Positions 56,011-64,000 of a stretch of 64,000 nt of DNA are shown here, piece by piece. The notes below the pieces were generated by a model. The model saw only the letters and a program-made list of their open reading frames with translations, was not told the origin of the DNA and did no database searches. A program made the position numbers and the translations under genes. Location: NCBI GenBank assembly GCA_900545005.1, contig UQXO01000003.1:58399-122398 (forward strand), written 5' to 3'. Position 1 is the first letter of the stretch. Each line of letters begins with the position of its first letter. Source of the stretch: an uncultured Mycoplasmatota bacterium. Lineage in GTDB: Bacteria > Bacillota_I > Bacilli_A > RF39 > UBA660.

Positions 56011-56105
56011 GTATGAGTTTAGTTTTGATATGTTCTTTCAGAAATAATAATCTGAAAGAGAGCATTCAAAACAAAAGATATACCTAGAAATAGGTATATT
56101 TTTTT
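56011..56105 (+). ncRNA. Candidate small structured RNA
   Basis: A long imperfect stem (7+3+9 pairs: GTTTTGA, ATG, TTCTTTCAG against CTGAAAGAG, CAT, TCAAAAC) with a 10-base loop at 56022-56072, then a perfect 9-bp terminator stem ATATACCTA/TAGGTATAT with loop GAAA and T7. A promoter-like pair sits about 7 bases upstream of the inferred start. A 24-codon frame from ATG 56013 covers the stem but lacks a ribosome-binding site. No known RNA family recognised. It could be a regulatory RNA, an orphan type II or III antitoxin-like RNA, or an untranslated leader. Confidence 0.5.
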
Positions 56106-56130
56106 GTCTCAAAATAATTATAACTAATGA

Positions 56131-56188
56131 AAAAAAGACTACATATCCATCACCTATAGTTTTAAAACTATCCTGCGATGATTATATG
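56131..56188 (-). terminator. Nested hairpin in the 3' region of the repeat-protein operon
   Basis: On the minus strand, nested pairs CATAT/ATATG, CATC/GATG and the 16-base palindrome ATAGTTTTAAAACTAT form one structure, ending TAGTC then T7. Probably terminates the operon that ends at 56302. The 5-base gap before the T tract is larger than in standard terminators. Confidence 0.5.
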
Positions 56189-56301
56189 GTTTGAAACAAA
56201 ATTCTACCAGTTTAAGGAATTTGATAAACCTAAATACTAACTATCCCAAAACCAATCTCATCTCAACATATTAATCCCATTTGGGAGCAAATATTAATTA
56301 T

Positions 56302-57993
56302 TCATAAATGTAATTTTCTTGTCATTTCTTTATCTTCGTGATAAGAATTTCTAAAAAACTCTAATAATTCTTCAACTTCTTCTTTCTTATAATCACAAAG
56401 GTCAGCTATTTCTTGCTCACTATATTCTTTATCTACTCTACCATATTTTAATAAAAGCATATAAATATAATCATCATTAAGACTTATATTTATTCTATTA
56501 AGAAGATAATTATTCTTAAGATACATAATAATCCCTAAATTATATAATTCTCTATTTCTTTTTAACATATTAGTTATCTTATTATAAACTAAATTATTTA
56601 TCTTTGCCTTCGTATTTTGCTCTAGAAAATGATAATCTTCTTTTGTATCTCCTTCTTTAGTAAATCTAAGTCCAAGTAGTCTCTTATCTTCTAAAGATAA
56701 TGCCTCTATTACTGTTATTACTTCTTCTTTACTATAATAATCTAACTTATCTAAGAGATTATTATTAACTCTACTAATACTTAACCCTTTCTTTAGAAGT
56801 CTACTCATCTTACCATAAATTAACCTTTCTAGAGCCTTACTCTCTTCTTTACCTAGATGATACTCTTCTTTTGGATATAAATCTTCCTTATACTTAAATC
56901 CTAATAAATCTTTTTCTTTTTTAGTTAAATTACTAACTACTAAAAGAACATCCTTCTTTTGATACTCTCTAAAGATTTCATAAATACTATTAATATGTTT
57001 TTCTTTAAAATCATTATTCTTTAAATACTTAATAAAGACTAAATACTTCTTAAGTAAAGGATATATTACTTCTCTAAACTCATTATCCTCTAAGATTTTG
57101 TCCTTATCTTGATAATACCTTTTACTTAAATACATAACTTTTTTCTGGTATCTACTAGGTAACCATAATATAGCCTCTCTTACTAAATGTCTTTCTTCTA
57201 GTGAAAACAATCCTTCTATAGCAACTCTTTTCTTCTCTAGTTTTTGTTTTTTAAGTATACTAGGAAGCATCTGTCTTAAAATATAACTTAATCTCTTAGT
57301 GCTTTCTTGATCTATCTTATTAGAAATATAATATCCCTCTTTAGTATACCTAAGATTAATTAAATCTCTATCACTCTTAGTTAAACTACTAAGTCCTAGA
57401 TCTACTTCTTCTTTAGTATAATCTTTGTATCTTAAATATAAATTCTTCTTTTCTTTAAGACTTTCTACTTCAAATTTATATTCTACATAATAAGATAAAC
57501 TAATCACACTAATATTTATATCTTTAAGATGTTCCTTCTTTAGATTATCTCTATATCTATAAAGACCACTACCAAGTAAATAAAAGCACTTATTCTCCTT
57601 AATTAATCGGTCTGTAAGACTACTCTTAAGAATAATTTCCTCTTCTTTAAGAAACCTTAAGACTTTAGTTAAACCCTCTAAAAAGGTTTTATAATCACTT
57701 ATATTAATGAATATACTATTAAAATAATTGCTTAATACCTCATAAGAATTATCCCTTAGCTCTTCTTTTAAAAGTTTCTTATATAAGAATCTTAAATTAT
57801 TCAAAAGACAAATCTTAAATTCCAAATTATCATTTTCTTGAAGTTCTTGAATACTCATTAAGATACCCTTCTTAACAAGATTAGTATAATCTTTCCCATT
57901 AATCTTTAAGAAACTATACTCTCTTTTAACCCCTTCAATAAGATTAAAATAAGTCTTATAAATATCTTGATAATCAAAACTATATTTGTCCAT
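56302..57993 (-). CDS. Tandem-repeat protein, sigma region 4-like (short paralogue)
   Basis: A 563-residue Lys/Leu/Glu/Tyr-rich helical protein. From about residue 190 it holds around four ~75-residue repeats of the form YxxYTKEEVDLGLSSLTKSDRDLINLRY..., each resembling a sigma-factor region 4 half (LxxxER.LL.LRY) but followed by a different helix (KIxxLLKR). The C-terminus has an HTH-like IADLCDYKKEEVEELLEFF. The N-terminal ~180 residues form a separate helical domain. No signal or membrane helix. It overlaps the longer paralogue by 14 bases. Function unknown; nucleic-acid or RNA-polymerase binding is inference. Ends in TGA. Confidence 0.65.
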   Translation of the reverse strand: MDKYSFDYQDIYKTYFNLIEGVKREYSFLKINGKDYTNLVKKGILMSIQELQENDNLEFKICLLNNLRFLYKKLLKEELRDNSYEVLSNYFNSIFINISDYKTFLEGLTKVLRFLKEEEIILKSSLTDRLIKENKCFYLLGSGLYRYRDNLKKEHLKDINISVISLSYYVEYKFEVESLKEKKNLYLRYKDYTKEEVDLGLSSLTKSDRDLINLRYTKEGYYISNKIDQESTKRLSYILRQMLPSILKKQKLEKKRVAIEGLFSLEERHLVREAILWLPSRYQKKVMYLSKRYYQDKDKILEDNEFREVIYPLLKKYLVFIKYLKNNDFKEKHINSIYEIFREYQKKDVLLVVSNLTKKEKDLLGFKYKEDLYPKEEYHLGKEESKALERLIYGKMSRLLKKGLSISRVNNNLLDKLDYYSKEEVITVIEALSLEDKRLLGLRFTKEGDTKEDYHFLEQNTKAKINNLVYNKITNMLKRNRELYNLGIIMYLKNNYLLNRINISLNDDYIYMLLLKYGRVDKEYSEQEIADLCDYKKEEVEELLEFFRNSYHEDKEMTRKLHL

Positions 57994-60295
57994 CTTCTTT
58001 CTTCTCCAATCTTAAAACCTTATCTTTCTTATCATACATCTTAAGAATATCTTCTATTAAGACTATATCCATATCTAGTAAGATACTTATTTCCATCCTT
58101 GAATAGCAATATCCATTAATATACCCTTTTTCCATTAAAATAACCATTAAGACTTTATTATCTAAAAGAGCATTTAATTCTTTTAAATAACTATTCTCCA
58201 AAATATATCTAGCTACTTCAATTCTCTTAAAAATATACTTATCTCTATTTGCTTTAGTTTTAAAAGCCTCTAACCGATTTCTAAAAACACCTGAAAAGAA
58301 AATATAAACCTTCTGTTTAGTCTTACTATCTAACGCATAAAAACTATGCTTAAGATTATATTCTTCATCATATCTTAAATTAAATAACGCTCTTTCTTTA
58401 AAACTTAAGTCTTCTACAACATTTAAAATCTCTTCTTTTGAATAATTATTATATTTATAAAATAAGTCATTTAGATAACTATTTCTCTTATGAAAATTAT
58501 ATAAAATCATTTCCATCTTACCAACTATCTTATATATCTTTTGTTTAACCTCTTCATCTAAATAAATAAACTCTTCTTTAAAATTATAATTATCATCATA
58601 TCTTAGTCTTAAGAGTTCTTTTTCTTCAGAACTTAAACTATTAATCACCTGAAGAATTTCATTCTCTGGATACTCTTTAAATCTTAAGAAAAGCCCCAAC
58701 TTCTTCACATATTTATCTTTATTAGCTAGTAATCTAGGAATTTTCCTATAAATAAGATTTTTATATTTACTAAGTTCACTATTTTCTAAAGGAATCTTAC
58801 CTTTCTTTTTCTTTAAAGCACTATCATATCCTAAGAATACTAAATTTCTTTCTTCTAAAGATAACCCATCTATAACCAGCATTATCTCATCCTTAGAATA
58901 ATTCTTATATAAAGCTAATAAATCGTTTCTTTGATTATCCTCACCCTTTAGAAGTACCCCAATTCTCTTCTCTATTTTATCGATCTCTTTTAAAACTTTC
59001 TTTTCTAAATAACGAGCCTCACTCTTCAAGTTATACTCACTATCATACTTAAGTCTTAAAAGTTCTCTTTCTTCTTGGGACAGCTCATTTATACAACAAA
59101 TAATCTTCTCTTTAGAATATTTATTATACTGAAATAATAAATTTATACCTTTCTTATAAACCTTACTATTTCCTAAGATTCTTTGCAACTTGAAATAGAT
59201 TACTTCACTTAAAATCTCTCTATCTTTAAATTCCCCATTTTTGTTAAATTCTAAATTTCTATAGTATTTAATAAGTACTTGGTAATCACTATCTAAAAGA
59301 AACTTTATTCCCTCCATTATCTCTTCTTTAGTATGATTATCATAAATAAGATTTAAATCTCTAAAAAAGTCTTCCTTCAACATCTTATCATTAATAAGTC
59401 TTGGAATTTTTACCGTTACTAAGTATTCAACTTTTCTTTTGACACTACTACTTTCACTCTTAAAACTCTCTAGGACATTAAAATTACTATCATACTTCTT
59501 ATATAATAAATCCCTTTCTAAAGAACTTAAACTTATAATTGCAAGTCTTACTTCTTCTTTAGAATACTCTTTTAAACTAATATAAAGATTAGAATTATAT
59601 AACTTAATACTTCTTCCCTCTTTAAGACTTCTTTTAATCTTATTATATACTAAAGAATCTATTCTCTTTTTTGTATTTTTATCTAAAAGTACTGCTTCAC
59701 ATCTGTACTCATAATTCTTAGTATATCTTAATAATAATAATTCTTTTTCTCTAGGATCTAATGTTCTTAAAACTCTATCTACTTCTTCTTTTTTGTAGTC
59801 TCCTAATAAATCGTATAAACTCTTACCCTTACCAATCTTGAAATTTTCTTTATCTTTAGTAATTTTATCTTCCTTAAGTAACTCCCCCACCAAAGGATAA
59901 ATACTATTAAAAAAGACTTTATTATCTTCTACTGTATAATTATTATCTTGACTACTAAGAAACCTTTCTCTTTGAAAGATAATCTCTTTATAATTATCAC
60001 TTAATAAAGACACAATCTCATCAATAAGATAGGCCTTATATTCATAGAACAAATCATATATTGAAGACGTATTAATTATATGAACATTCTCTAACTTACT
60101 AGGAAGTAATACTATCAAAAGATACTCACTATCTAAATAATCCTTTCTCGTTAAGAGATTCTTATCAATAAAATACCCATTCTTATCATATAAACGTCTA
60201 ATTAAATTCTGATATTCTAAAGAAAGACTATTTATCACAAGATCAATCTCTTCTTTTGAATATTTTTCAAAATACTGATATAAATTTATGGCCAT
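57980..60295 (-). CDS. Tandem-repeat protein, sigma region 4-like (long paralogue)
   Basis: A 771-residue protein with about nine tandem repeats of 75-85 residues, for example NYSKDEIMLVIDGLSLEERN, EYPENEILQVINSLSSEEKE and NYSKEEILNVVEDLSFKERA, each followed by LRYD-type residues and a basic helix. The C-terminus carries an HTH-like MEISILLDMDIVLIEDILKM. The repeats recall sigma region 4 (helices without the standard recognition helix). I start at ATG 60295, with GGGGGAT 4 bases before it. The gene is upstream of and overlaps the shorter paralogue. Not recognised in any named family. Confidence 0.65.
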   Translation of the reverse strand: MAINLYQYFEKYSKEEIDLVINSLSLEYQNLIRRLYDKNGYFIDKNLLTRKDYLDSEYLLIVLLPSKLENVHIINTSSIYDLFYEYKAYLIDEIVSLLSDNYKEIIFQRERFLSSQDNNYTVEDNKVFFNSIYPLVGELLKEDKITKDKENFKIGKGKSLYDLLGDYKKEEVDRVLRTLDPREKELLLLRYTKNYEYRCEAVLLDKNTKKRIDSLVYNKIKRSLKEGRSIKLYNSNLYISLKEYSKEEVRLAIISLSSLERDLLYKKYDSNFNVLESFKSESSSVKRKVEYLVTVKIPRLINDKMLKEDFFRDLNLIYDNHTKEEIMEGIKFLLDSDYQVLIKYYRNLEFNKNGEFKDREILSEVIYFKLQRILGNSKVYKKGINLLFQYNKYSKEKIICCINELSQEERELLRLKYDSEYNLKSEARYLEKKVLKEIDKIEKRIGVLLKGEDNQRNDLLALYKNYSKDEIMLVIDGLSLEERNLVFLGYDSALKKKKGKIPLENSELSKYKNLIYRKIPRLLANKDKYVKKLGLFLRFKEYPENEILQVINSLSSEEKELLRLRYDDNYNFKEEFIYLDEEVKQKIYKIVGKMEMILYNFHKRNSYLNDLFYKYNNYSKEEILNVVEDLSFKERALFNLRYDEEYNLKHSFYALDSKTKQKVYIFFSGVFRNRLEAFKTKANRDKYIFKRIEVARYILENSYLKELNALLDNKVLMVILMEKGYINGYCYSRMEISILLDMDIVLIEDILKMYDKKDKVLRLEKKEDGQI

Positions 60296-60352
60296 ATAAT
60301 CCCCCATGTATCTTAGTATTTTACCTCTCTAAAGAATGTTTAGCAAGTAATT

Positions 60353-61000
60353 TTATCTTCTAAAAGACTTCTTTTCTTCTCTATATAAATATGTCCTTTC
60401 TTCATATTTTTGATTTTCTATATAATACTTATCATTAGGTATCACTAATTCCTTTAAAGCCTTTAAAGTATCATCATCTAAGGTCTCATAATTCTTAAAT
60501 AAAGCTTTAATATCAGAGTTATCATAATCTCCTAATAAAGGATTATATAAAGAAATATTTCCCATCACTGTTATTCCTAAACTTTTAAATATTTTACTCA
60601 GACTAACTAAAGAGTTATATTGATATTCATTAATTACTTTAGGAATCTCTATTACGACACTTCTTAGATTAATCTCATTAATAAGTGTTAATACTATAAA
60701 GTTTAATCCTCTCCCATAGATAATATCATTAAGCTGTTTATCCCTCTTATAGCCTAATTTTTCTAAAGAAACATTATAAATGCCCGCTAATACTTCATCT
60801 AAAGTCTCTCCATGACTCCCAAGACCATCCACCATCTCTTTAGAATTATCAAGTCCAGGAATATTATAAACCCCAATTGTCTGTTTAGGAGTAATAAGTA
60901 TAAGACTTCCTAATCCTTCAGGAACACTCATTCCATTTTTTATATAATAAGCATTCTCTTCTCTATAAAATTCATTTATATCTAATTGTTTAAGCTCCAT
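60353..61000 (-). CDS. Hypothetical protein
   Basis: A 215-residue soluble protein beginning MELKQLDINEFYREENAYYI, with SLILITPKQTIGVYNIPGL, HGETLDEVLAGIY and INLRSVVIEIPKVINEYQYN. Mixed alpha/beta, no membrane segment; I do not recognise the family. The ATG at 61000 follows AGAGGATGGTATT; an upstream TTG at 61018 is rejected. It is 57 bases upstream of the repeat-protein pair and may be in their operon, so it could be a partner. Confidence 0.6.
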   Translation of the reverse strand: MELKQLDINEFYREENAYYIKNGMSVPEGLGSLILITPKQTIGVYNIPGLDNSKEMVDGLGSHGETLDEVLAGIYNVSLEKLGYKRDKQLNDIIYGRGLNFIVLTLINEINLRSVVIEIPKVINEYQYNSLVSLSKIFKSLGITVMGNISLYNPLLGDYDNSDIKALFKNYETLDDDTLKALKELVIPNDKYYIENQKYEERTYLYREEKKSFRR

Positions 61001-61173
61001 AATACCATCCTCTTTCAATAAATAATGCTCTCTATCTTAAGTTAAATTATTCTTTAACCTGACTCTTAAAGCATAATACTTATATTTCTCACCGGTAGCC
61101 AAATCTTAACACTATTTTAATCATTTGTCCAGCCCTAAATTTAAAAAAAAGACAATAAAAAAGAAAAGCAAAA

Positions 61174-63210
61174 CTACTCTTCCCTAAATTTCTTCATAAT
61201 TCTTAACGTATTAATAATAGTAAGTAAAGTAACCCCCGTATCAGCAAATACCGCTAACCACATATTAGCATACCCCAAAGTACTTAATAACAATATTAAA
61301 ACTTTAACACTCATCGCAAAGATTAAATTTTCTTTAATAATTTTCTTCGTATATTTAGAAATATTGATTGCTAAAGGTATCCTATCTAAATCATCACTCA
61401 TTAAAACAATATCACTAGCTTCTATCGCAGCATCACTACCAACACCACCCATCGAAATACCAATATCAGCTCTTTTTAAGACTGGGGCATCATTAATTCC
61501 ATCCCCAACAAAGATCGTTATCTTATTCTTATTAATATCCTCTAAAGCCTTAAACTTATCTTGAGGTAACATTTCATATTTAATTTCATCAATTCCCAGA
61601 GTATGTCCTATCTCTAAAGCAACTTTTTTCTTATCTCCTGTAAACATATAAGTCTTAAAATTATTGCTCTTTAAGTACTTAATAGTCTCTTTAGCTCCCG
61701 CTTTAATCCCATCATTTATTAAAACTGATGCTACATGTTTACCATTAATATTCAAATGTAAATCCGTATCTATCTTACATCCACATAACTTACTATTACC
61801 AATTAAAATATCCATATCATTTAATTTAAAACTAATCCCATTCCCACTAATCTCTTTGAAATCTTTGATATCTTTTGTATCTACTTTATCCTTTTTTAGA
61901 TTTACTATGGACTTAGCAATAGGATGATTTGATAAAGACTCTCCTTTTCTTAAGATTTCTATTACTTTATCTTTAGAATAATCCTTATCTAAGACCTCTA
62001 ACCCTTCGACTTGAAAATTCCCACTTGTTAAAGTACCTGTCTTATCGAATATTATATTATTTCCATTACTTAGATTATCTAAATAATTACTCCCTTTTAC
62101 TAGGATACCCTTCTTACTAGCAACTCCTATTCCCGTAAAATAAGATAATGGCACCGATATTGCAATCGCACAAGGACAAGAAATAACTAAGAAAGTTAAA
62201 CTACGATAAAGACTAGTTTTAAAGGAAATCTTAAAGACTAAAGGTAGTAATATAGTAATAAGAATAGCCAAGATAATAATAATTGGAGTATATATCTTAC
62301 TAAACTTAGCCACGCTAGTCTCCGTTTTAGTCTTCTTATCCGTCGCTCTCTCTAATAAATCTAGAATCTTACTAACTGTAGAATTAGAAAAAATACTAGT
62401 AGCCCTAACTTCTAAGACATCTCCCATATTAATACTCCCTGATAATACTTCATCTTGAGGATTTACCTTAACTCCCTCACTTTCTCCTGTTAATGCAGAA
62501 GTATCAAGAATACTACTTCCTTTAATAATAACCCCATCTACGGGAACTTTTTCCCCCTTTTTAACAACTAATACATCATCAAGTTTAACCTCCTCCACTG
62601 GAATCTTAACAGTATTTTTACCATCTATTAAATTAGCATATGGTTCTTTAATATCTAATAAGTCTTTGATCGACTTTCTGGAATTATTAATAGCCTTCTC
62701 TTCTAAGATTTTACCAATCGTATAAAGAGTAATAACCATCATTCCCTCTAGGACTTCTCCAATAAATAAAGCCCCTAAACAAGATATCATAATCAAAAGA
62801 TTTTCATTAATACCCTTACCTTTCCTTAACATCTTATAAGCATTAATACTAGTCTTATAAAGAAGTAAACTATAAGAAATAACATATAAAATAATTTTTA
62901 TAATTCTGGGAATTGGTAAAAAGTAACCAAGGAGTCCTACTAAAAGAGCTATAATTAAAGTCCCCAGATGATACTCTTTAGAATCATTATCTTCTTCATT
63001 CAAAGAAACATAAGCCTCCGGTTCAATCCCCTTAATAATAGAATTCAACTCTTCTAAAGAATAATCCTTATCCGATTCATAAGAAATTCTACAAGTATTA
63101 AAATTAACCACTGCTTCTTTAAAATCATCCCGCTCATTTAGCATTTCTTCTATTTCTCTAGCACAATTCGCACAATCTAAATTGTTAATCTTATATTTAT
63201 ATTTTTTCAT
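61174..63210 (-). CDS. Zn/Cd/Pb-transporting P-type ATPase (CadA/ZntA-like)
   Basis: A 678-residue P1B ATPase that exports soft divalent metals. An N-terminal HMA domain (INNLDCANCAREIEEML) is followed by membrane helices, GESEGV, the transmembrane SCPCAIA near residue 345, phosphorylation DKTGTLTSG near 388, and GDGINDAPVLKRADIGISMG. ADTGVTLLTIINTLR in the last helix has the Asp typical of Zn/Cd/Pb (P1B-2) rather than Cu pumps. It overlaps the ArsR-type gene in TAATG and is part of its operon. AAAGGAGAAGACTA precedes the ATG. Confidence 0.94.
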   Translation of the reverse strand: MKKYKYKINNLDCANCAREIEEMLNERDDFKEAVVNFNTCRISYESDKDYSLEELNSIIKGIEPEAYVSLNEEDNDSKEYHLGTLIIALLVGLLGYFLPIPRIIKIILYVISYSLLLYKTSINAYKMLRKGKGINENLLIMISCLGALFIGEVLEGMMVITLYTIGKILEEKAINNSRKSIKDLLDIKEPYANLIDGKNTVKIPVEEVKLDDVLVVKKGEKVPVDGVIIKGSSILDTSALTGESEGVKVNPQDEVLSGSINMGDVLEVRATSIFSNSTVSKILDLLERATDKKTKTETSVAKFSKIYTPIIIILAILITILLPLVFKISFKTSLYRSLTFLVISCPCAIAISVPLSYFTGIGVASKKGILVKGSNYLDNLSNGNNIIFDKTGTLTSGNFQVEGLEVLDKDYSKDKVIEILRKGESLSNHPIAKSIVNLKKDKVDTKDIKDFKEISGNGISFKLNDMDILIGNSKLCGCKIDTDLHLNINGKHVASVLINDGIKAGAKETIKYLKSNNFKTYMFTGDKKKVALEIGHTLGIDEIKYEMLPQDKFKALEDINKNKITIFVGDGINDAPVLKRADIGISMGGVGSDAAIEASDIVLMSDDLDRIPLAINISKYTKKIIKENLIFAMSVKVLILLLSTLGYANMWLAVFADTGVTLLTIINTLRIMKKFREE

Positions 63211-63581
63211 TAGTCTTCTCCTTTTAATTTATGATCTATGTGTTCTATTCCTATTTCGTATAATTTAGTTATATGAAAATCATCTAAACGGTAATACACT
63301 TCTTTGCCAACTTTTCTATACTCAACAATTCCGGCCTCTCTTAATAAGGCTAACTGATGCGAAATAGATGACTTTGTCATATTTAAGACATTAGCAATAT
63401 CACAAACACACATTTCATTCTTATCTAAAACCCACAAAATCTTGGTTCTCGTTAAATCTCCCAGTAATTTAAAGACTTGAGAAAGACGCTCTAACTCTTC
63501 TTTAGATGGTTTGTTTTCTAAAGCTATTTTTACCATTTCTTTATGAATAACATTACAATCACAGACATTGACATTTTCCAT
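63210..63581 (-). CDS. ArsR/SmtB family metal sensor (CadC-type)
   Basis: A 123-residue winged-helix repressor. The N-terminal NVCDCNVIH and the helix-4 MCVCDIANVL give the Cys set of the CadC metal site, and the recognition helix is TKSSISHQLALLREAGIVEYR. CadC-type proteins release DNA on binding Cd, Pb or Zn. It overlaps the P-type ATPase gene by one base, so the pair forms a metal-induced efflux operon. GTGAGGTATTAA precedes the ATG. The operators are in its own promoter. Confidence 0.93.
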   Translation of the reverse strand: MENVNVCDCNVIHKEMVKIALENKPSKEELERLSQVFKLLGDLTRTKILWVLDKNEMCVCDIANVLNMTKSSISHQLALLREAGIVEYRKVGKEVYYRLDDFHITKLYEIGIEHIDHKLKGED

Positions 63582-63595
63582 TTAATACCTCACTA

Positions 63596-63613
63596 GCTGA
63601 ATATTCATTCAAC
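63596..63613 (-). promoter_or_regulatory. CadC-type operator, downstream copy
   Basis: Contains CTGAATATTCATTCAA, the same half-site pattern as the core operator, about 25 bases downstream of the -10 box. Confidence 0.65.
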
Positions 63614-63625
63614 CATCACAGTTTT

Positions 63626-63655
63626 ATTATAGTTGAATATTCATTCAACTGTCAA
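63626..63655 (-). promoter_or_regulatory. Promoter with CadC-type operator in the spacer
   Basis: Minus-strand TTGACA (63650-63655), 18-base spacer, TATAAT (63626-63631). The spacer is exactly GTTGAATGAATATTCAAC (63632-63649), a 7-4-7 inverted repeat. A repressor bound there would cover both boxes. Confidence 0.9.
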
Positions 63656-63776
63656 TCAAAAAAGAAAAATACCCTCTAAAAGATATTCTCCTAATTTAGT
63701 TAATTCCGTATACGAAGCATAATCATCTTCGTTGAAATCACCATTTCTACTTTTACTAATAATTCTTTATAACTCT

Positions 63777-64000
63777 TTCTCCAGCTTTTCCAGTTTTTCT
63801 AGACTTAAGCCAGTTGTCTCCCCAATGACATCTTTAGATATTTTCTTTCTTAATAAATTTTTAGCAATTTCTAATTTGCTTTTTTCTTCTCCTTCGGCTA
63901 AGCCTTCAGCCTTTCCTTTAGCTTCCGCACGATAAGCATAAGTATTTCTAATTAACTCTTCATTAGTTAATTCAGTATAAAGCTCAATTGTCTCTTTATC
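63777..64000 (-). CDS. C-terminus of an Rpn-family PD-(D/E)XK nuclease/transposase-like protein (partial)
   Basis: The last ~74 codons of a gene that runs off the window edge. The translated tail ELTNEELIRNTYAYRAEAKG, KAEGLAEGEEKSK and ISKDVIGETTGLSLEKLEKL is typical of Rpn (recombination-promoting nuclease, PDDEXK_2) proteins, whose C-termini carry Glu/Gly/Lys-rich repeats and an HTH-like end. The catalytic part is outside the window. Stop TAA at 63777. Confidence 0.6.

Larger units (their letters stand above)
55736..56301. other. 566-base intergenic region
   Basis: Holds the candidate plus-strand RNA and, at 56131-56188, the minus-strand terminator-like structure. The first 230 bases (55736-55970) are AT-rich, and no gene, repeat or clear motif was seen in them. 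Confidence 0.6.

Noticed and set aside
56013..56087. A 24-codon open frame across the candidate RNA stem
   Set aside because: No ribosome-binding site; the frame may exist by chance within the palindromic stem.
56011..56188. CRISPR array or tracrRNA
   Set aside because: The hairpins are single, with no repeat-spacer series, and no cas gene is in the window.
61174..63210. Copper-exporting ATPase
   Set aside because: Although CPC is shared, the Asp-containing last helix and the CadC-type regulator point to Zn/Cd/Pb export.

Overview
The window is strongly AT-rich bacterial DNA (about 30% GC by eye) with Gram-positive gene order, strong AGGAGG-type ribosome binding sites and intrinsic terminators. 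HrcA/CIRCE control of grpE-dnaK, an RsmC-type methyltransferase next to rpoB, a YolD-UvrX pair, a SpoVD-like penicillin-binding protein beside mraY, and SpoIIIAH-, GerE- and CotD-like proteins all point to an uncultured, low-GC, probably gut-associated member of the Bacilli (Erysipelotrichia or RF39-like) with spore-formation genes. Trp is normally TGG and most genes end in TAA or TAG. TGA ends a few, including rpoB, hrcA, yolD and the penicillin-binding protein.

Layout. 0-17.8 kb is housekeeping on the minus strand: a CotD-like protein, ffh, a surface protein, the hrcA-grpE-dnaK-(pepF)-dnaJ heat-shock cluster, rpoB-rpoC and an RsmC-like methyltransferase. 17.9-30.6 kb holds tRNA-Met and tRNA-Ala, two flavoproteins, the yolD-uvrX pair, membrane proteins, a SWIM/SNF2 helicase and an RlmI-like methyltransferase. 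30.6-35 kb is a glycan cluster (GT-C enzyme, polyprenyl-phosphate glycosyltransferase, galE, GtrA) that looks like a three-component glycosylation system. 35-38.2 kb carries two glycine-rich surface paralogues around a 238-bp segment bounded by inverted palindromes, with a divergent XRE regulator and twin operators. 38.2-42.5 kb has a divergent transketolase and two glycosyltransferases. 42.5-46.6 kb is the only long plus-strand block: SpoVD-like PBP, mraY, tRNA-Glu, spoIIIAH-like and gerE.

46.6-56.3 kb is accessory and partly decaying. It holds a DXS-like enzyme, a RhuM-Fic protein, a broken cupin gene, a 53-codon stub of a choloylglycine hydrolase, a CHAP hydrolase interrupted by TGA at a probable Trp codon, a frameshifted surface-protein gene and a probable small RNA. 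56.3-60.3 kb encodes two paralogous proteins built from tandem repeats that recall sigma-factor region 4. The end carries a CadC-type regulator with a Zn/Cd P-type ATPase, and the 3' end of an Rpn-like nuclease gene cut by the window edge.

The best candidates for something undescribed are the tandem-repeat sigma-like proteins with the adjacent small-RNA locus, the transketolase paralogue that has lost its sugar-phosphate contacts, and the inverted-palindrome segment between the glycine-rich surface genes. All assignments are by eye; no database search was run.
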